Shown: positions 9,087 through 18,418 of the stretch, piece after piece
Layout of the letters: the number at the start of each line of letters is the position of its first letter
Numbering within the stretch: the first letter of the stretch is position 1
Assembly (NCBI GenBank): GCA_958295925.1
Contig: CATQHL010000001.1
Span: 1,129,931-1,193,930 of the forward strand
Origin: an uncultured Acidimicrobiales bacterium
GTDB taxonomy: Bacteria; Actinomycetota; Acidimicrobiia; Acidimicrobiales; CATQHL01
Reading direction: 5' to 3'
DNA length: 64,000 nt
Notes under the pieces: model-generated
Seen by the model: only the letters and a program-made list of their open reading frames with translations
Told to the model about the DNA's origin: nothing
Database searches by the model: none
Position numbers and translations under genes: made by a program

Positions 9087-9974
9087 GTGACAGAACCCGC
9101 CGAATACACCTCGGATCTTACCGACTTGCGCTGGAAGCGGCACCCGAAGCTTGAGCGGCCGGTACTGCTGGCGGCTTTCAAGGGCTGGAACGACGCTGGG
9201 GACGCAGCATCCCTTGCGGCTAAATTTCTCCGCAAGTGCTGGGGATTCAAGCCTTTCGCCGAGATCGACCCCGAGCAGTACTTCGACTTCACGGTGACTA
9301 GACCCCAGGTGTCGTTCGACGACGAGGGACAGCGGCAAATCACCTGGCCCACCAACGCCTTCTCCTCCGCCAGCATCCCCGGGTCAGGCACCGACTTAAT
9401 CCTCCTCGAGGGAGTGGAGCCACATTTCAGGTGGAAGAGGTTCTGCAGCCACATAGTGGGGTTGGCCCTTCACTTCGACGCCTCCCTGGTCGTAACCCTG
9501 GGGGCGCTGCTGGCAGACGTTCCTCACACCCGCCCGGTCACCATCTTCGGCGCCAGCGACGACCCGGATCTGTCGAAAAAGCTGATGCTCAGGCACTCCA
9601 ACTACGAAGGCCCGACCGGGATCGTCGGCGTGCTGGGGGTGATTGGAAGGGCCACGGGGGTTTCTTCGACCTCCCTGTGGGCTTCGGTGCCGGCCTACAC
9701 GGCCAACAACCCTTCCCCCAAGGCCACCAAGGCCCTGGTCGATGAGCTCTCCAAGCTGCTCGGAGCGGAGATCGATTCCTCCTCGCTGCAAAAGCAGGCG
9801 GAGGATTACGAAAGAAACGTCGACGAGATCGTTAGCGCCGATGAAGACGCCCGAGCGTACGTGGACGAACTCGAGCAGTCATACGACTCTCCTGAAGACG
9901 TGGAGAAGGGAGCCCCTGAGCGGCTCGTCGCCGAGGTGGAAAAATTCCTGCGGGAACAACCCCCCCAGACCTGA
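9087..9974 (+). CDS. PAC2-family protein
   Basis: RPVLLAAFKGWNDAGDAASLAAKFL...VTLGALLADVPHTRPV...YEGPTGIVGVL motifs of actinobacterial PAC2 proteins. Confidence 0.9.
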   Translation: MTEPAEYTSDLTDLRWKRHPKLERPVLLAAFKGWNDAGDAASLAAKFLRKCWGFKPFAEIDPEQYFDFTVTRPQVSFDDEGQRQITWPTNAFSSASIPGSGTDLILLEGVEPHFRWKRFCSHIVGLALHFDASLVVTLGALLADVPHTRPVTIFGASDDPDLSKKLMLRHSNYEGPTGIVGVLGVIGRATGVSSTSLWASVPAYTANNPSPKATKALVDELSKLLGAEIDSSSLQKQAEDYERNVDEIVSADEDARAYVDELEQSYDSPEDVEKGAPERLVAEVEKFLREQPPQT

Positions 9975-9990
9975 CGCCTTCTCCAGCGGG

Positions 9991-10677
9991 CTAAGAACCC
10001 CAGACAGGTGAGCGTGGCCGATCAAAAAGAACATCGGTGCTCTCCCCCTTGAGAGACGAAAAGGCGTGGGCAGACCAGAACGCAGGGCCAGCCAGAGGCG
10101 AGGGGAGTTCGTCCTCCCCAAAGAAACCGACATCGGTGCACTCCAGCTCGTGCGCCTTCAACACGCCTCCCGTGGCCCGGCACAGGTACACGAGCGAATA
10201 CGTAGGCACCGAGGTAAAACCGTGACGTAGGCTGTCGAGAACGGCGATGAGCCTTATCGGCTCGCACACCACCCCGGTCTCCTCCAGTACTTCCTTCACA
10301 GCCACCTCCGATGACGAGTAGCCCACATCCGCCCAGCCAGTGGGATACAGCCAGCACCCGGAGTCGGCCCGTCTGACAAGCAGCAGCCGTCCCTCAGGAT
10401 TGCCCACCACCGCCCCCACTGCGATCTTGGGCGTCACGTAGCCGGCAATCCCCGATCCGCATGACTGCATCCACTCCTCCACCCGTCGCTCCGGGTCGTG
10501 GGTACGCCCGATGCTCGACTGTATGTCGGCAGCCACGGCCAGTACTTCTTCGAAACGCTCACGCTCGAAGACGTTGCTGGTAAAGCCCAGACCCGTTCGG
10601 GCTATGCCTGCCAAGGTCTCACTCCAGCGGAGAAGCTCGAGTTCGCCAATCGGTTCCGGCAACCGGGGGCTCTCCAT
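9991..10677 (-). CDS. NUDIX hydrolase with N-terminal helical domain
   Basis: GWADVGYSSSEVAVKEVLEETGV Nudix box. Confidence 0.88.
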   Translation of the reverse strand: MESPRLPEPIGELELLRWSETLAGIARTGLGFTSNVFERERFEEVLAVAADIQSSIGRTHDPERRVEEWMQSCGSGIAGYVTPKIAVGAVVGNPEGRLLLVRRADSGCWLYPTGWADVGYSSSEVAVKEVLEETGVVCEPIRLIAVLDSLRHGFTSVPTYSLVYLCRATGGVLKAHELECTDVGFFGEDELPSPLAGPAFWSAHAFSSLKGESTDVLFDRPRSPVWGS

Positions 10678-10699
10678 GTCAAGCGAGGCTTATTCCTGG

Positions 10700-13069
10700 C
10701 TAGGTCTCTGCTGCGTCTTCCCTGCGGACACGCTGGTGGCGGGGAGCGTCTCGAATCACGGGTTCGACAAGCCGGGCAATTTCCTCCAGCCTTGCGGCTT
10801 CCGTTATCTTCGTACCTTCCGCATCGGTGACGTCGAAGGAGTCCACGACATGGTCCCCCAGCGTCTGAACACGCGCCCTTTCGATTCGAAGCCCCGTAGA
10901 CACCAGTGCGGAGGTGATGCGAAAGAGCAGGCCCATGCTGTCGGGGGCAGCCAGCTCCAAGACGGTGCAGGTTGTGGACGTGTCGTTGTCGAACCTGATG
11001 AAACTCCCAACGACAGGCTGGGGGGCCGCGGGTTGGGGGGCCGATGTCCAGGCAGTCCTGGTAAGCCTCGACAGACGATCTGCCAGGGCCAGCCTGCCGT
11101 CGAGTGCGGCCTTGAAGTTGTCCAGCACCTTGCCCCACACCGCGTCGTCCTGCCCCGGAGTGTCCACCCTCGCCAGCTGAGCTGTCATCCCACATTCTGT
11201 GTAAAGCATCGCAGACAGGACTCCCAGGCCGTTCAGCGTAAGCACGCCTGCCAGGGTCGGCAAGGCCGCGGCGTCTTGGGGGGTTATGGTCAGAATCATC
11301 TGACCTCCAGCCGTCAGGTGCTGCCTGCCTGTTGACATGCGATCCAGGACTTCCTGCGTGGGGAACGACTTGGGCAGTTCGCTCAACTCGCCTCCCAGCA
11401 GGTAGTGCTCGGTACGACTCACCAGCCCCCTTATGAGAGTCGCCTTCCAACTGCTCCAAACCGACGGCCCTGTGGCCACCGAGTCCGCTTCGGTGAGGGC
11501 TGCCAGCAGTCGAAGGACGCTGACGTTCCCCACTTTGGCGGCCACCCGCAGAACCGTTCCCACCTCTTCGATGTTGCGGCGCGTTGCCACGTCAGGCAAC
11601 AGCAGATGGAGCTCCACGAGCTTGGAAAGCGTGGCCGCGTCCTCCTCCCCGAATCCCATGCGCCCCGCAATCCGCTCAACCAGGGCCATTCCCACCTTGC
11701 TGTGATCGCCCTCATAGCCCTTTCCAATGTCATGGAGGAAAGCCCCCACCAGCAGGAGGTCTGGCCTGTCGATCTCGTCGCCACGAGCAATTAGGGCAGA
11801 CGCTTCGGCGGCGGCCTCACAGAGGTGGCGGTCGACAGTAAAACGGTGGTAGTCGTTGCGTTGAAGAAGCCCTTGGCAGGATTCCCACTCGGGGAGGATC
11901 TTCACCATCGCCCCCACCTGCTCAAGAGACTCAATCACGGGAATTGCGCTGCGACCGCTCGCTAGCAGGCGCACAAACAACTCCCTGCCGTCCGCTGGCC
12001 ACGTATCACCCATGGGACGGACGTCTCTGAGACGTTGAAGGGACTTCAGCTCGATCCGGGCATCCCTTTCGGCGGCGGCCACTGCTATACGCAGAGCGGT
12101 GAATGCGTCTCCAACTCCGACATCGGAGGAAATTACGATCTCGTCGCCGTCGAAAAACACTCCCTCGAATAGTTCCTCGAGCCTTCCGTGAAACTGCCAG
12201 AGCCGCGGTCGGCTCCAATTTTCGATCCTGCTCCAGGTGTTGTCGACAACCCAGGCTGCAGTTCGCCCCGCCGACGACACTTCGGTCATTAATTCCTCGG
12301 CGCCGGAGTAGCCCAGCGCCGAGGCCACGTCGTCCTGCATCTCCAGGGTGAGCAGATTGTTTGATCTTCCCGAAACCCTGTGAAGTTCAACTCGGGCTGC
12401 CAGAATCGACTCGTAAGCCTCATCGGGCAGGGGTGTGTTGGAGACCATCAGGTCGGGCTTGGCCAAGGCCGCGAATCCCAAAGCCTGCATGTCACGCATC
12501 CCCCCCGTGGAATCTTTCAGATCGGGTTGAAGGCGAAATGCCAGGGCCCCGTTCCGCCGACCGCGCTTGCGGGAATCGGCTACCAGCCTTGGTAGCCATA
12601 CTTCGGCTCCCGCCCTCCACTGATGTTCCGCGGACTGCTTCGTAAGCTCTGCCATTTCAGCGTCTCCCGCCAGAAACCGCAGCGAAAGCAGCGACGTGGC
12701 AGTGTCAAGGGAGTGCCTGGACAACTCCAGGGTTTCCGTAATCGTGCGGACGGCGTGGCCGAGCTTAAGGCCTTCGTCCCAGATCGGGTGCCAAATCCCG
12801 ACGGCGAGGTCTTCGATTCCATTCGTGGAGTCGTGAATCAACAAGACATCGAGGTCGCTCTGTGGACTGAGCTCCTCCCTTCCGTAGCCCCCCACCGCTG
12901 TCAGCGCCACAGAGCAGCAGTCGCCCCCTGCAGACTCGAAGAGTTCCTTGAGCCAATCGTCAACATGCCCGCTGTAGGCGCGGCAGAACTCCGCCCCCCT
13001 CAAGTCTCGATCTGCCAGAAGGTCTCGTCGCGGTCGTTTGGCTGCGACGAGACCCTCAGCCTTTTTCAA
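10700..13069 (-). CDS. glnD: [Protein-PII] uridylyltransferase/uridylyl-removing enzyme
   Basis: GGYGREELSPQSDLDVLLIH nucleotidyltransferase motif, GAFLHDIGKG-EGDHS HD domain, C-terminal ACT-like regions. Confidence 0.92.
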   Translation of the reverse strand: MKKAEGLVAAKRPRRDLLADRDLRGAEFCRAYSGHVDDWLKELFESAGGDCCSVALTAVGGYGREELSPQSDLDVLLIHDSTNGIEDLAVGIWHPIWDEGLKLGHAVRTITETLELSRHSLDTATSLLSLRFLAGDAEMAELTKQSAEHQWRAGAEVWLPRLVADSRKRGRRNGALAFRLQPDLKDSTGGMRDMQALGFAALAKPDLMVSNTPLPDEAYESILAARVELHRVSGRSNNLLTLEMQDDVASALGYSGAEELMTEVSSAGRTAAWVVDNTWSRIENWSRPRLWQFHGRLEELFEGVFFDGDEIVISSDVGVGDAFTALRIAVAAAERDARIELKSLQRLRDVRPMGDTWPADGRELFVRLLASGRSAIPVIESLEQVGAMVKILPEWESCQGLLQRNDYHRFTVDRHLCEAAAEASALIARGDEIDRPDLLLVGAFLHDIGKGYEGDHSKVGMALVERIAGRMGFGEEDAATLSKLVELHLLLPDVATRRNIEEVGTVLRVAAKVGNVSVLRLLAALTEADSVATGPSVWSSWKATLIRGLVSRTEHYLLGGELSELPKSFPTQEVLDRMSTGRQHLTAGGQMILTITPQDAAALPTLAGVLTLNGLGVLSAMLYTECGMTAQLARVDTPGQDDAVWGKVLDNFKAALDGRLALADRLSRLTRTAWTSAPQPAAPQPVVGSFIRFDNDTSTTCTVLELAAPDSMGLLFRITSALVSTGLRIERARVQTLGDHVVDSFDVTDAEGTKITEAARLEEIARLVEPVIRDAPRHQRVRREDAAET

Positions 13070-13202
13070 GTATTGACCAAACCGTGCGGCACCGGCCGGG
13101 AGCCCGGACTGACGACGCTGGACGACAACTCAGGCGCAAAGGCAAGACGGCGAAGCCCATGAAAGCCGGAAAGGTCCCACGCGAGGTTGTGTCTTGAGCG
13201 AG

Positions 13203-14432
13203 CTACTTCCCTGGGCCGCTTGAAGCTTCCATGTGGATGGCGGCTTCGGCGTGCTCCGCCTGGTCGAGCCCCAACGTCTCCACCTCATCGCTTACTCGCA
13301 ATCCCACAAACTTGTCCACGACCATGGCGATCGCCCAGGTCATTAGGAAGGAGTAGGAGATCGTCACCATGATGGCAATTACCTGGTGCAACAGCAGCAG
13401 CCCGTTGCCCCCGAAAAAGATTCCCTCCTCAAAATCGGCCCCCACGTAAACGGAACTGTCGGCGAAGAAGCCTATGAGAATCCCGCCGACCACTCCCCCG
13501 GCGAGGTGCAATCCAACCACGTCGAGAGTGTCATCGAGCTCTAGAAGGTGCTTAAGACCTACAGCGAAGTAGCAAACGGCCCCCGCTATGAGACCGATGA
13601 TGATGGAGTACATCGGCCCGACGAAGCCCGCAGCCGGGGTGATCGCCACAAGCCCCGCCACGATGCCAGAGCAAACCCCCACCAATTCCGGTGGCTTGCG
13701 CTTAATCCAGCCGACAATCAGCCAGCCCAGGGCGGCGCCTGCCGGAGCCAGCAGCGTGTTCACGAGCGCCAGGGCCGCTAGTTCGTTGGACGCCAGGGCA
13801 GAGCCTGCGTTGAAGCCAAACCAGCCCAGCCAGAGAACCCCTGTTCCTATAAGGAACATTCTCAAGTCGTGCGGGGGGGACGCTTTTCTCGGCTCCCACT
13901 CCTTGCGCGGCCCCAACACAAAGGCCAGGGCAAGTGCACCCGCCCCTGCGTTGATGTGGATCGAAGTGCCGCCCGCAAAATCGTGGGAAGGCAGGTTCAG
14001 CATCCATCCTTCGCCGCCGAAAACCCAGTAGGTGACCGGGCTATAGACGAGAAGCGACCAGAGCGGAACGATGTAGAGCCACGCCTTGAACTTCATCCGC
14101 CCGGCCACCGCCCCCGACATGAGCGCCACTGCTATTACGGCAAAAGTTGCGCCGAAGGCAAAGCCAACCAATCCCTCCGCGCCTGTGACCCCCCGCATGA
14201 GAAAGTGGTCGGCGTTTCCAATGATTGGAACATTCCACGACCCCGCAGCCAGCGAAAAGCCCATCAACGCCCAAATGATGGGAACGGCCACGAGACAGTA
14301 GACGTTCATGGACATCATGTTCACGACGTTTCGCGGGCCTACGAGGCTTCCGTAGAAGATTGCCAGCCCAGGTGTCATGAACAGCACCAAGGCAGTGCAT
14401 ACCAATAGCCATGTCAATGATCCGCTGCCCAT
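13203..14432 (-). CDS. amt: Ammonium transporter (Amt family)
   Basis: DFAGGTSIHINAGAGAL, LGWFGFNAGSALASNELAALALVNTLLAPAGAALGWL, GLHLAGGVVGG; both pore His positions retained; start at MGSGSLTW. Confidence 0.95.
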   Translation of the reverse strand: MGSGSLTWLLVCTALVLFMTPGLAIFYGSLVGPRNVVNMMSMNVYCLVAVPIIWALMGFSLAAGSWNVPIIGNADHFLMRGVTGAEGLVGFAFGATFAVIAVALMSGAVAGRMKFKAWLYIVPLWSLLVYSPVTYWVFGGEGWMLNLPSHDFAGGTSIHINAGAGALALAFVLGPRKEWEPRKASPPHDLRMFLIGTGVLWLGWFGFNAGSALASNELAALALVNTLLAPAGAALGWLIVGWIKRKPPELVGVCSGIVAGLVAITPAAGFVGPMYSIIIGLIAGAVCYFAVGLKHLLELDDTLDVVGLHLAGGVVGGILIGFFADSSVYVGADFEEGIFFGGNGLLLLHQVIAIMVTISYSFLMTWAIAMVVDKFVGLRVSDEVETLGLDQAEHAEAAIHMEASSGPGK

Positions 14433-14617
14433 CAGACTCCTCTGTTTCTTGTCTTGTTTCCAGTTACTTGCCTTTTTGCAGTTTGCTGCCGGGAATCCTC
14501 TTCCCCGCAACAAGGCCGCTAATAGCTTAGGGCACATTCCACGCAAGTTCTAATGAAACATCAAACACAAACTATGCTTAGGTTGTCAATGGCCCATCCA
14601 TCAAAGGGGAAAATGAA

Positions 14618-16159
14618 ATGAAGAAGCAACCGAACTTCAGATTCGCGCGCTCCGGCAAGTCCAATTCGATTCTGTTCCGGCTGCTGGCAGCCTGCCTGGC
14701 GATCTCACTGGTCGCAGCCGCATGCGGGAGCGACGAGGAAACGGCCGAACCCATGGAAGAAACAGCCGAACCCATGGAGGAAACAGCCGAACCCATGGAA
14801 GAAACAGCCGAACCCATGGAGGAAACAGCCGAACCCATGGAGGAAACAGCCGAACCCATGGAGGAAACAGCCGAACCCATGGAGGAAACAGCCGAACCCA
14901 TGGAGGAAACAGCCGAACCCATGGAGGAAACAGCCGAACCCATGGAGGAAACAGCCGAACCCATGGAGGAAACAGCCGAACCCATGGAGGAAACAGCCGA
15001 ACCCATGGAGGAAACAGCCGAACCCATGGGCGAGTTGCTGGTGGGGTACATGCTCCCTTCCACCGGTGCACTGGCATTCCTCAACGAACCCATGATCAAA
15101 GGGGTGGAATTGGCAAGAGACGAAATCAACGCCGCAGGCGGGGACGTGCGTCTAATAGCAGGGGACTCCGGCAGTTCGGCGGACGTGGCGAGCGCCACCG
15201 CCGATGATTTGCTGGCCGACGGCGTGAGCGCCATCGTAGGGGCGGCGGCATCTGGTGTCTCCCTTTCAGTCATCGATAAAATCACCGATGCAGGCGTCAT
15301 CTTGTTTTCTCCTTCCAACACTTCACCATCCTTCACGACCTACGACGATGGCGGCTTCTACTTCCGTAGCGCGCCCTCAGACCTGCTGCAGGCTCAGGTG
15401 CTCGGCGACCTCGTAACCGACCAGGGAGTCACGGAGACCGGCATTCTGTACCGGGCCGACGACTACGGGAAGAATCTGGCAGAGGCGCTGGAAGCCCGGC
15501 TGACCGACAACGGCGTGGGCAGCGTTTCAATTGCCTACGACCCTGAGGGCAGCAGTTTCGACGCCGAAATTCAGCAGATCCTCAGAGATGGGGTTAACGG
15601 AATAGTGCTAATAGCTTTTGAAGAGGGGGGCAACATCATCGCCGGCATGATCGAGGCGGGCATAGGCCCGAGCGAAGTGCCGCTATTCATGGGCGACGGA
15701 ACCGCTTCAGGCAATCTGTGGAAATTGGTAGATCCCGAAAATCCTGCCGTTCTGGTGGGTGCACTGGCAACGTCCCCATCCGCGGCGCCAAGTGATGGCG
15801 AACCCACCTTTCCGGAGCGGTTCGCGGCTTACGCGGGGACGGACGTCGAGACGATTTTCTCCTCGCACTCCTACGACGCGCTCGTTGTGTTGGCTCTGGC
15901 ATCGATGGTTGCTGGTAGCACTGAAGCCGCTGACTATGTGGGCGAGATAAACGACGTCACACGCGGCGGCACCAAGTGCACCAGTTTTGCAGCGTGCAGC
16001 GACCTGATCGCAGATGGCGAGGACATCGACTACGACGGAGCCAGCGGCCCCCTGGACTTCTCAGAGCCGGGCGAACCCAGCGCTGGCAGCTACGACATCT
16101 CAGAGTTCACCTCTGATGGTTCTCTCAGCTCTATTGCTGAGGTATTCATCGACAGCTAA
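14618..16159 (+). CDS. Branched-chain amino acid-type ABC transporter substrate-binding lipoprotein with tandem-repeat linker
   Basis: Signal peptide with lipobox LVAAAC, 14x ETAEPME linker, then periplasmic binding fold GYMLPSTGALAFLNEPMIKGVELARDEINAAGG. Confidence 0.92.
   Translation: MKKQPNFRFARSGKSNSILFRLLAACLAISLVAAACGSDEETAEPMEETAEPMEETAEPMEETAEPMEETAEPMEETAEPMEETAEPMEETAEPMEETAEPMEETAEPMEETAEPMEETAEPMEETAEPMEETAEPMGELLVGYMLPSTGALAFLNEPMIKGVELARDEINAAGGDVRLIAGDSGSSADVASATADDLLADGVSAIVGAAASGVSLSVIDKITDAGVILFSPSNTSPSFTTYDDGGFYFRSAPSDLLQAQVLGDLVTDQGVTETGILYRADDYGKNLAEALEARLTDNGVGSVSIAYDPEGSSFDAEIQQILRDGVNGIVLIAFEEGGNIIAGMIEAGIGPSEVPLFMGDGTASGNLWKLVDPENPAVLVGALATSPSAAPSDGEPTFPERFAAYAGTDVETIFSSHSYDALVVLALASMVAGSTEAADYVGEINDVTRGGTKCTSFAACSDLIADGEDIDYDGASGPLDFSEPGEPSAGSYDISEFTSDGSLSSIAEVFIDS
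14738..15028 (+). repeat. In-frame 21-bp tandem repeat, 14 near-identical units (GAAACAGCCGAACCCATGGAG, encoding ETAEPME)
   Basis: Counted directly: unit starts at 14738 through 15011 at exact 21-bp spacing; only isolated synonymous differences (e.g. acg/aca in the first unit, gaa/gag). Confidence 0.98.
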
Positions 16160-16202
16160 TAATTCGGTGGATGAGGAAGCCGCCCCCCCTTAGAATTGCA
16201 GA

Positions 16203-16250
16203 TTGCCCACGCAGTGCTCTGTTTGAGCAACGGAAGCACTGCGTGGGCAA
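16203..16250. promoter_or_regulatory. Perfect 16-bp inverted repeat (TTGCCCACGCAGTGCT / AGCACTGCGTGGGCAA, 16-nt loop): candidate terminator, attenuator or RNA-stability hairpin
   Basis: Arms 16203-16218 and 16235-16250 are exact reverse complements, in the gap between the two SBP genes; no obvious T-tract follows. Confidence 0.85.
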
Positions 16251-16308
16251 CGCTACAACCGCTTCCATGACGGGCTCGAGCGTCAGGCGGATTCAGGGGA
16301 GAAGAAAA

Positions 16309-17592
16309 ATGACGGTTATGCGCACATCGAAACCAGTCGCAAGGACGCTGCGGCGACTGCCTGTTCCCGCCCTGGCTCTTTGCCTATTAGCCGCCGCCTG
16401 TGGAAGCAGCGGGGGCACCTCAGAGGCGACTGAACCAGCCTCGCTACCGATGGAAGAGTTGGTGGTGGGGTATTTGCTGCCCTCCACAGGTGCGCTGGCG
16501 TTCCTGAATGAACCTATGGTCAGGGCGGTGGAAATGGCGCTGGACGAGATCAACGCCGCAGGCGGAAGGGTCCGCCTCATCTCAGGGGACTCCGGCAGTT
16601 CGGCGGACGTGGCGAGCACCACCGTCGACGATCTGCTCGCAGACAGCGTGAGCGCCATCGTAGGGGCGGCGGCTTCCGGCATCTCGCTGTCCGTGCTCGA
16701 CAAGGTCTCCGGCGCGGAGGTGGTCATGATTGCCCCCTCCAACACTTCGCCAACCTTCACGACCTACGACGACGGCGGCTACTACTTCCGCACCTCGCCG
16801 TCCGACGTTCTGCGAGCGCAAGTGCTCGCAGACCTCGTGACCGAAGACGGGGTCACAGACGTCGGCATCGTGTACAGGGCCGACGACTACGGCAGGAACC
16901 TGGCGGCAGAGCTGGAGAGTCGGCTGACCGACAACGGCGTGAACATCAAAGAGTCGATCGCCTACGACCCGGTAGGCGCAAGTTTCGTCGCCGAGATACA
17001 TCAACTCCTCGAGTCGGGCGTAAACGGAATTGTGCTGATCGCCTTCAGCGAAGGCGCCAAAATCATTGCAGGGATGATCGAAGCTGAAATAGGCCCAAGC
17101 GACATACCACTGTTCTTGGGCGACGGAATAGCAGGAGACAGCCTGTGGAAGTCCGTGGATGCCACCAACCCCGCGGTGCTCGTGGGAGCAAAGGTGGCCG
17201 CCCCCTCTAGCGCCCCTGAGGACGGCGAGCCAACGTTTCCGGCACGGTTCTTGGCATTTGTCGGAGACGACGACGCAGAGATGATCTACTCTCCACAGGC
17301 ATATGACGCCCTCGTCATTGTCGCTCTGGCATCGCGGGCGGCCGGTAGCACGATGGCCACCGACTTTGTGGGTGAAATCAACGACGTCACACGCGGCGGA
17401 ACCAAGTGCAGCTCTTACGCTGCCTGCGTCGAACTAATTTCCGCCGGCGAAGACATCGACTACGATGGAGCCAGCGGCCCCCTGGAGTTCACAGAGTCGG
17501 GCGAACCAAGCGTTGTGACCTACGACATCTCAGGCTTCAACGCCGAAGGGAAGCGCGAAGTCATCGATCAGATCGCCGTGGCAATCAACTAG
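16309..17592 (+). CDS. Branched-chain amino acid-type ABC transporter substrate-binding lipoprotein (paralog of upstream gene, no repeat)
   Basis: Lipobox LLAAAC; GYLLPSTGALAFLNEPMVRAVEMALDEINAAGGRVRLISGDSGSSADVAS nearly identical to the upstream gene; start MTVMRTSK preferred over 16171. Confidence 0.92.
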   Translation: MTVMRTSKPVARTLRRLPVPALALCLLAAACGSSGGTSEATEPASLPMEELVVGYLLPSTGALAFLNEPMVRAVEMALDEINAAGGRVRLISGDSGSSADVASTTVDDLLADSVSAIVGAAASGISLSVLDKVSGAEVVMIAPSNTSPTFTTYDDGGYYFRTSPSDVLRAQVLADLVTEDGVTDVGIVYRADDYGRNLAAELESRLTDNGVNIKESIAYDPVGASFVAEIHQLLESGVNGIVLIAFSEGAKIIAGMIEAEIGPSDIPLFLGDGIAGDSLWKSVDATNPAVLVGAKVAAPSSAPEDGEPTFPARFLAFVGDDDAEMIYSPQAYDALVIVALASRAAGSTMATDFVGEINDVTRGGTKCSSYAACVELISAGEDIDYDGASGPLEFTESGEPSVVTYDISGFNAEGKREVIDQIAVAIN

Positions 17593-17623
17593 ATCGCGCC
17601 GCTCACGTGAGCAAACGGGTTTC

Positions 17624-18418
17624 CTATCTTCTGATGGAAGTCCCGAGGTAAAGCTCAACCACCTTCGGATCAGCGAGAAGAGACCTGCCTGTGCCTTCGT
17701 AGGCGTTCCGGCCCTGGTCCAACACGTAAGCCCTGTCGCAGATTTGCAGGCATCGGCGGGCGTTCTGTTCCACAATTATGATGGACACACCTGAGTTGTG
17801 GATCTGCTTTATGCGTTCGAATGCCGCCGACTGATTTGCAGGCGACAACCCTGCCGAAGGCTCGTCCAACAACAGCACCTCGGGGTTCATCATCAAACCT
17901 CGGCCCATGGCCACCATCTGGCGCTCACCCCCTGACATCAGCCCGGCTCTCTGTCGAGTGCGCTCAGCGAGCAGCGGAAAGAGCTCCACGACCTTCTCGT
18001 ACCTTTCGTCAAACAACTTGGGGTTCCTGTAGACACCCATGCGGAGGTTCTCCTCTACGCTCAGCTCCGCGAAGACATTGGCCACCTGAGGGACGTAACC
18101 CACCCCGGCCGAGACAAGAAACGGGGCGGAACGGCCGGTGACGTCCTCGCCGCGCAGGAGCACCTGACCTGAACGTACCTGAAGAAGCCCGAACAAGGCC
18201 TTCAGCAGCGTGGACTTACCGGCCCCGTTCGGCCCGACTATCCCTACCAACTCGCCTTTATTCACGTCCAGGCTGCAGGCGTTCAGAATGTCAACACCAG
18301 GGAAATACCCTGCTGTGACCGTTGCGGCGCTCAGCAAAGGTGGCGGGACGGCCATATCCACGGGCACCTGATCGAGGGGGGTCGCGCTCTTTCCACCAAG
18401 GTGACGAAGGCCCTTCAT
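17624..18418 (-). CDS. livF: Branched-chain amino acid ABC transporter ATP-binding protein
   Basis: Walker A GPNGAGKSTLLKAL, signature MSGGERQMVAMGRGLM, Walker B LLLDEPSAGLSP. Confidence 0.93.
   Translation of the reverse strand: MKGLRHLGGKSATPLDQVPVDMAVPPPLLSAATVTAGYFPGVDILNACSLDVNKGELVGIVGPNGAGKSTLLKALFGLLQVRSGQVLLRGEDVTGRSAPFLVSAGVGYVPQVANVFAELSVEENLRMGVYRNPKLFDERYEKVVELFPLLAERTRQRAGLMSGGERQMVAMGRGLMMNPEVLLLDEPSAGLSPANQSAAFERIKQIHNSGVSIIIVEQNARRCLQICDRAYVLDQGRNAYEGTGRSLLADPKVVELYLGTSIRR

Noticed and set aside
14738-15028. Repeat considered as a CRISPR-like array
   Set aside because: Contiguous 21-bp units with no spacers, in-frame inside a gene, and no cas genes nearby.
14637-15207. Open reading frames in other frames of the repeat region (WVRLFPP)n, (MGSAVSS)n and (THGGNSR)n
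   Set aside because: A 21-bp repeat without stops in several frames yields long open frames automatically; only the ETAEPME frame has a signal peptide and a homologous downstream domain.
17601-17612. Palindrome GCTCACGTGAGC between convergent SBP2 and livF genes
   Set aside because: Only 12 bp with no loop or T-tract; too short to call a bidirectional terminator or operator.
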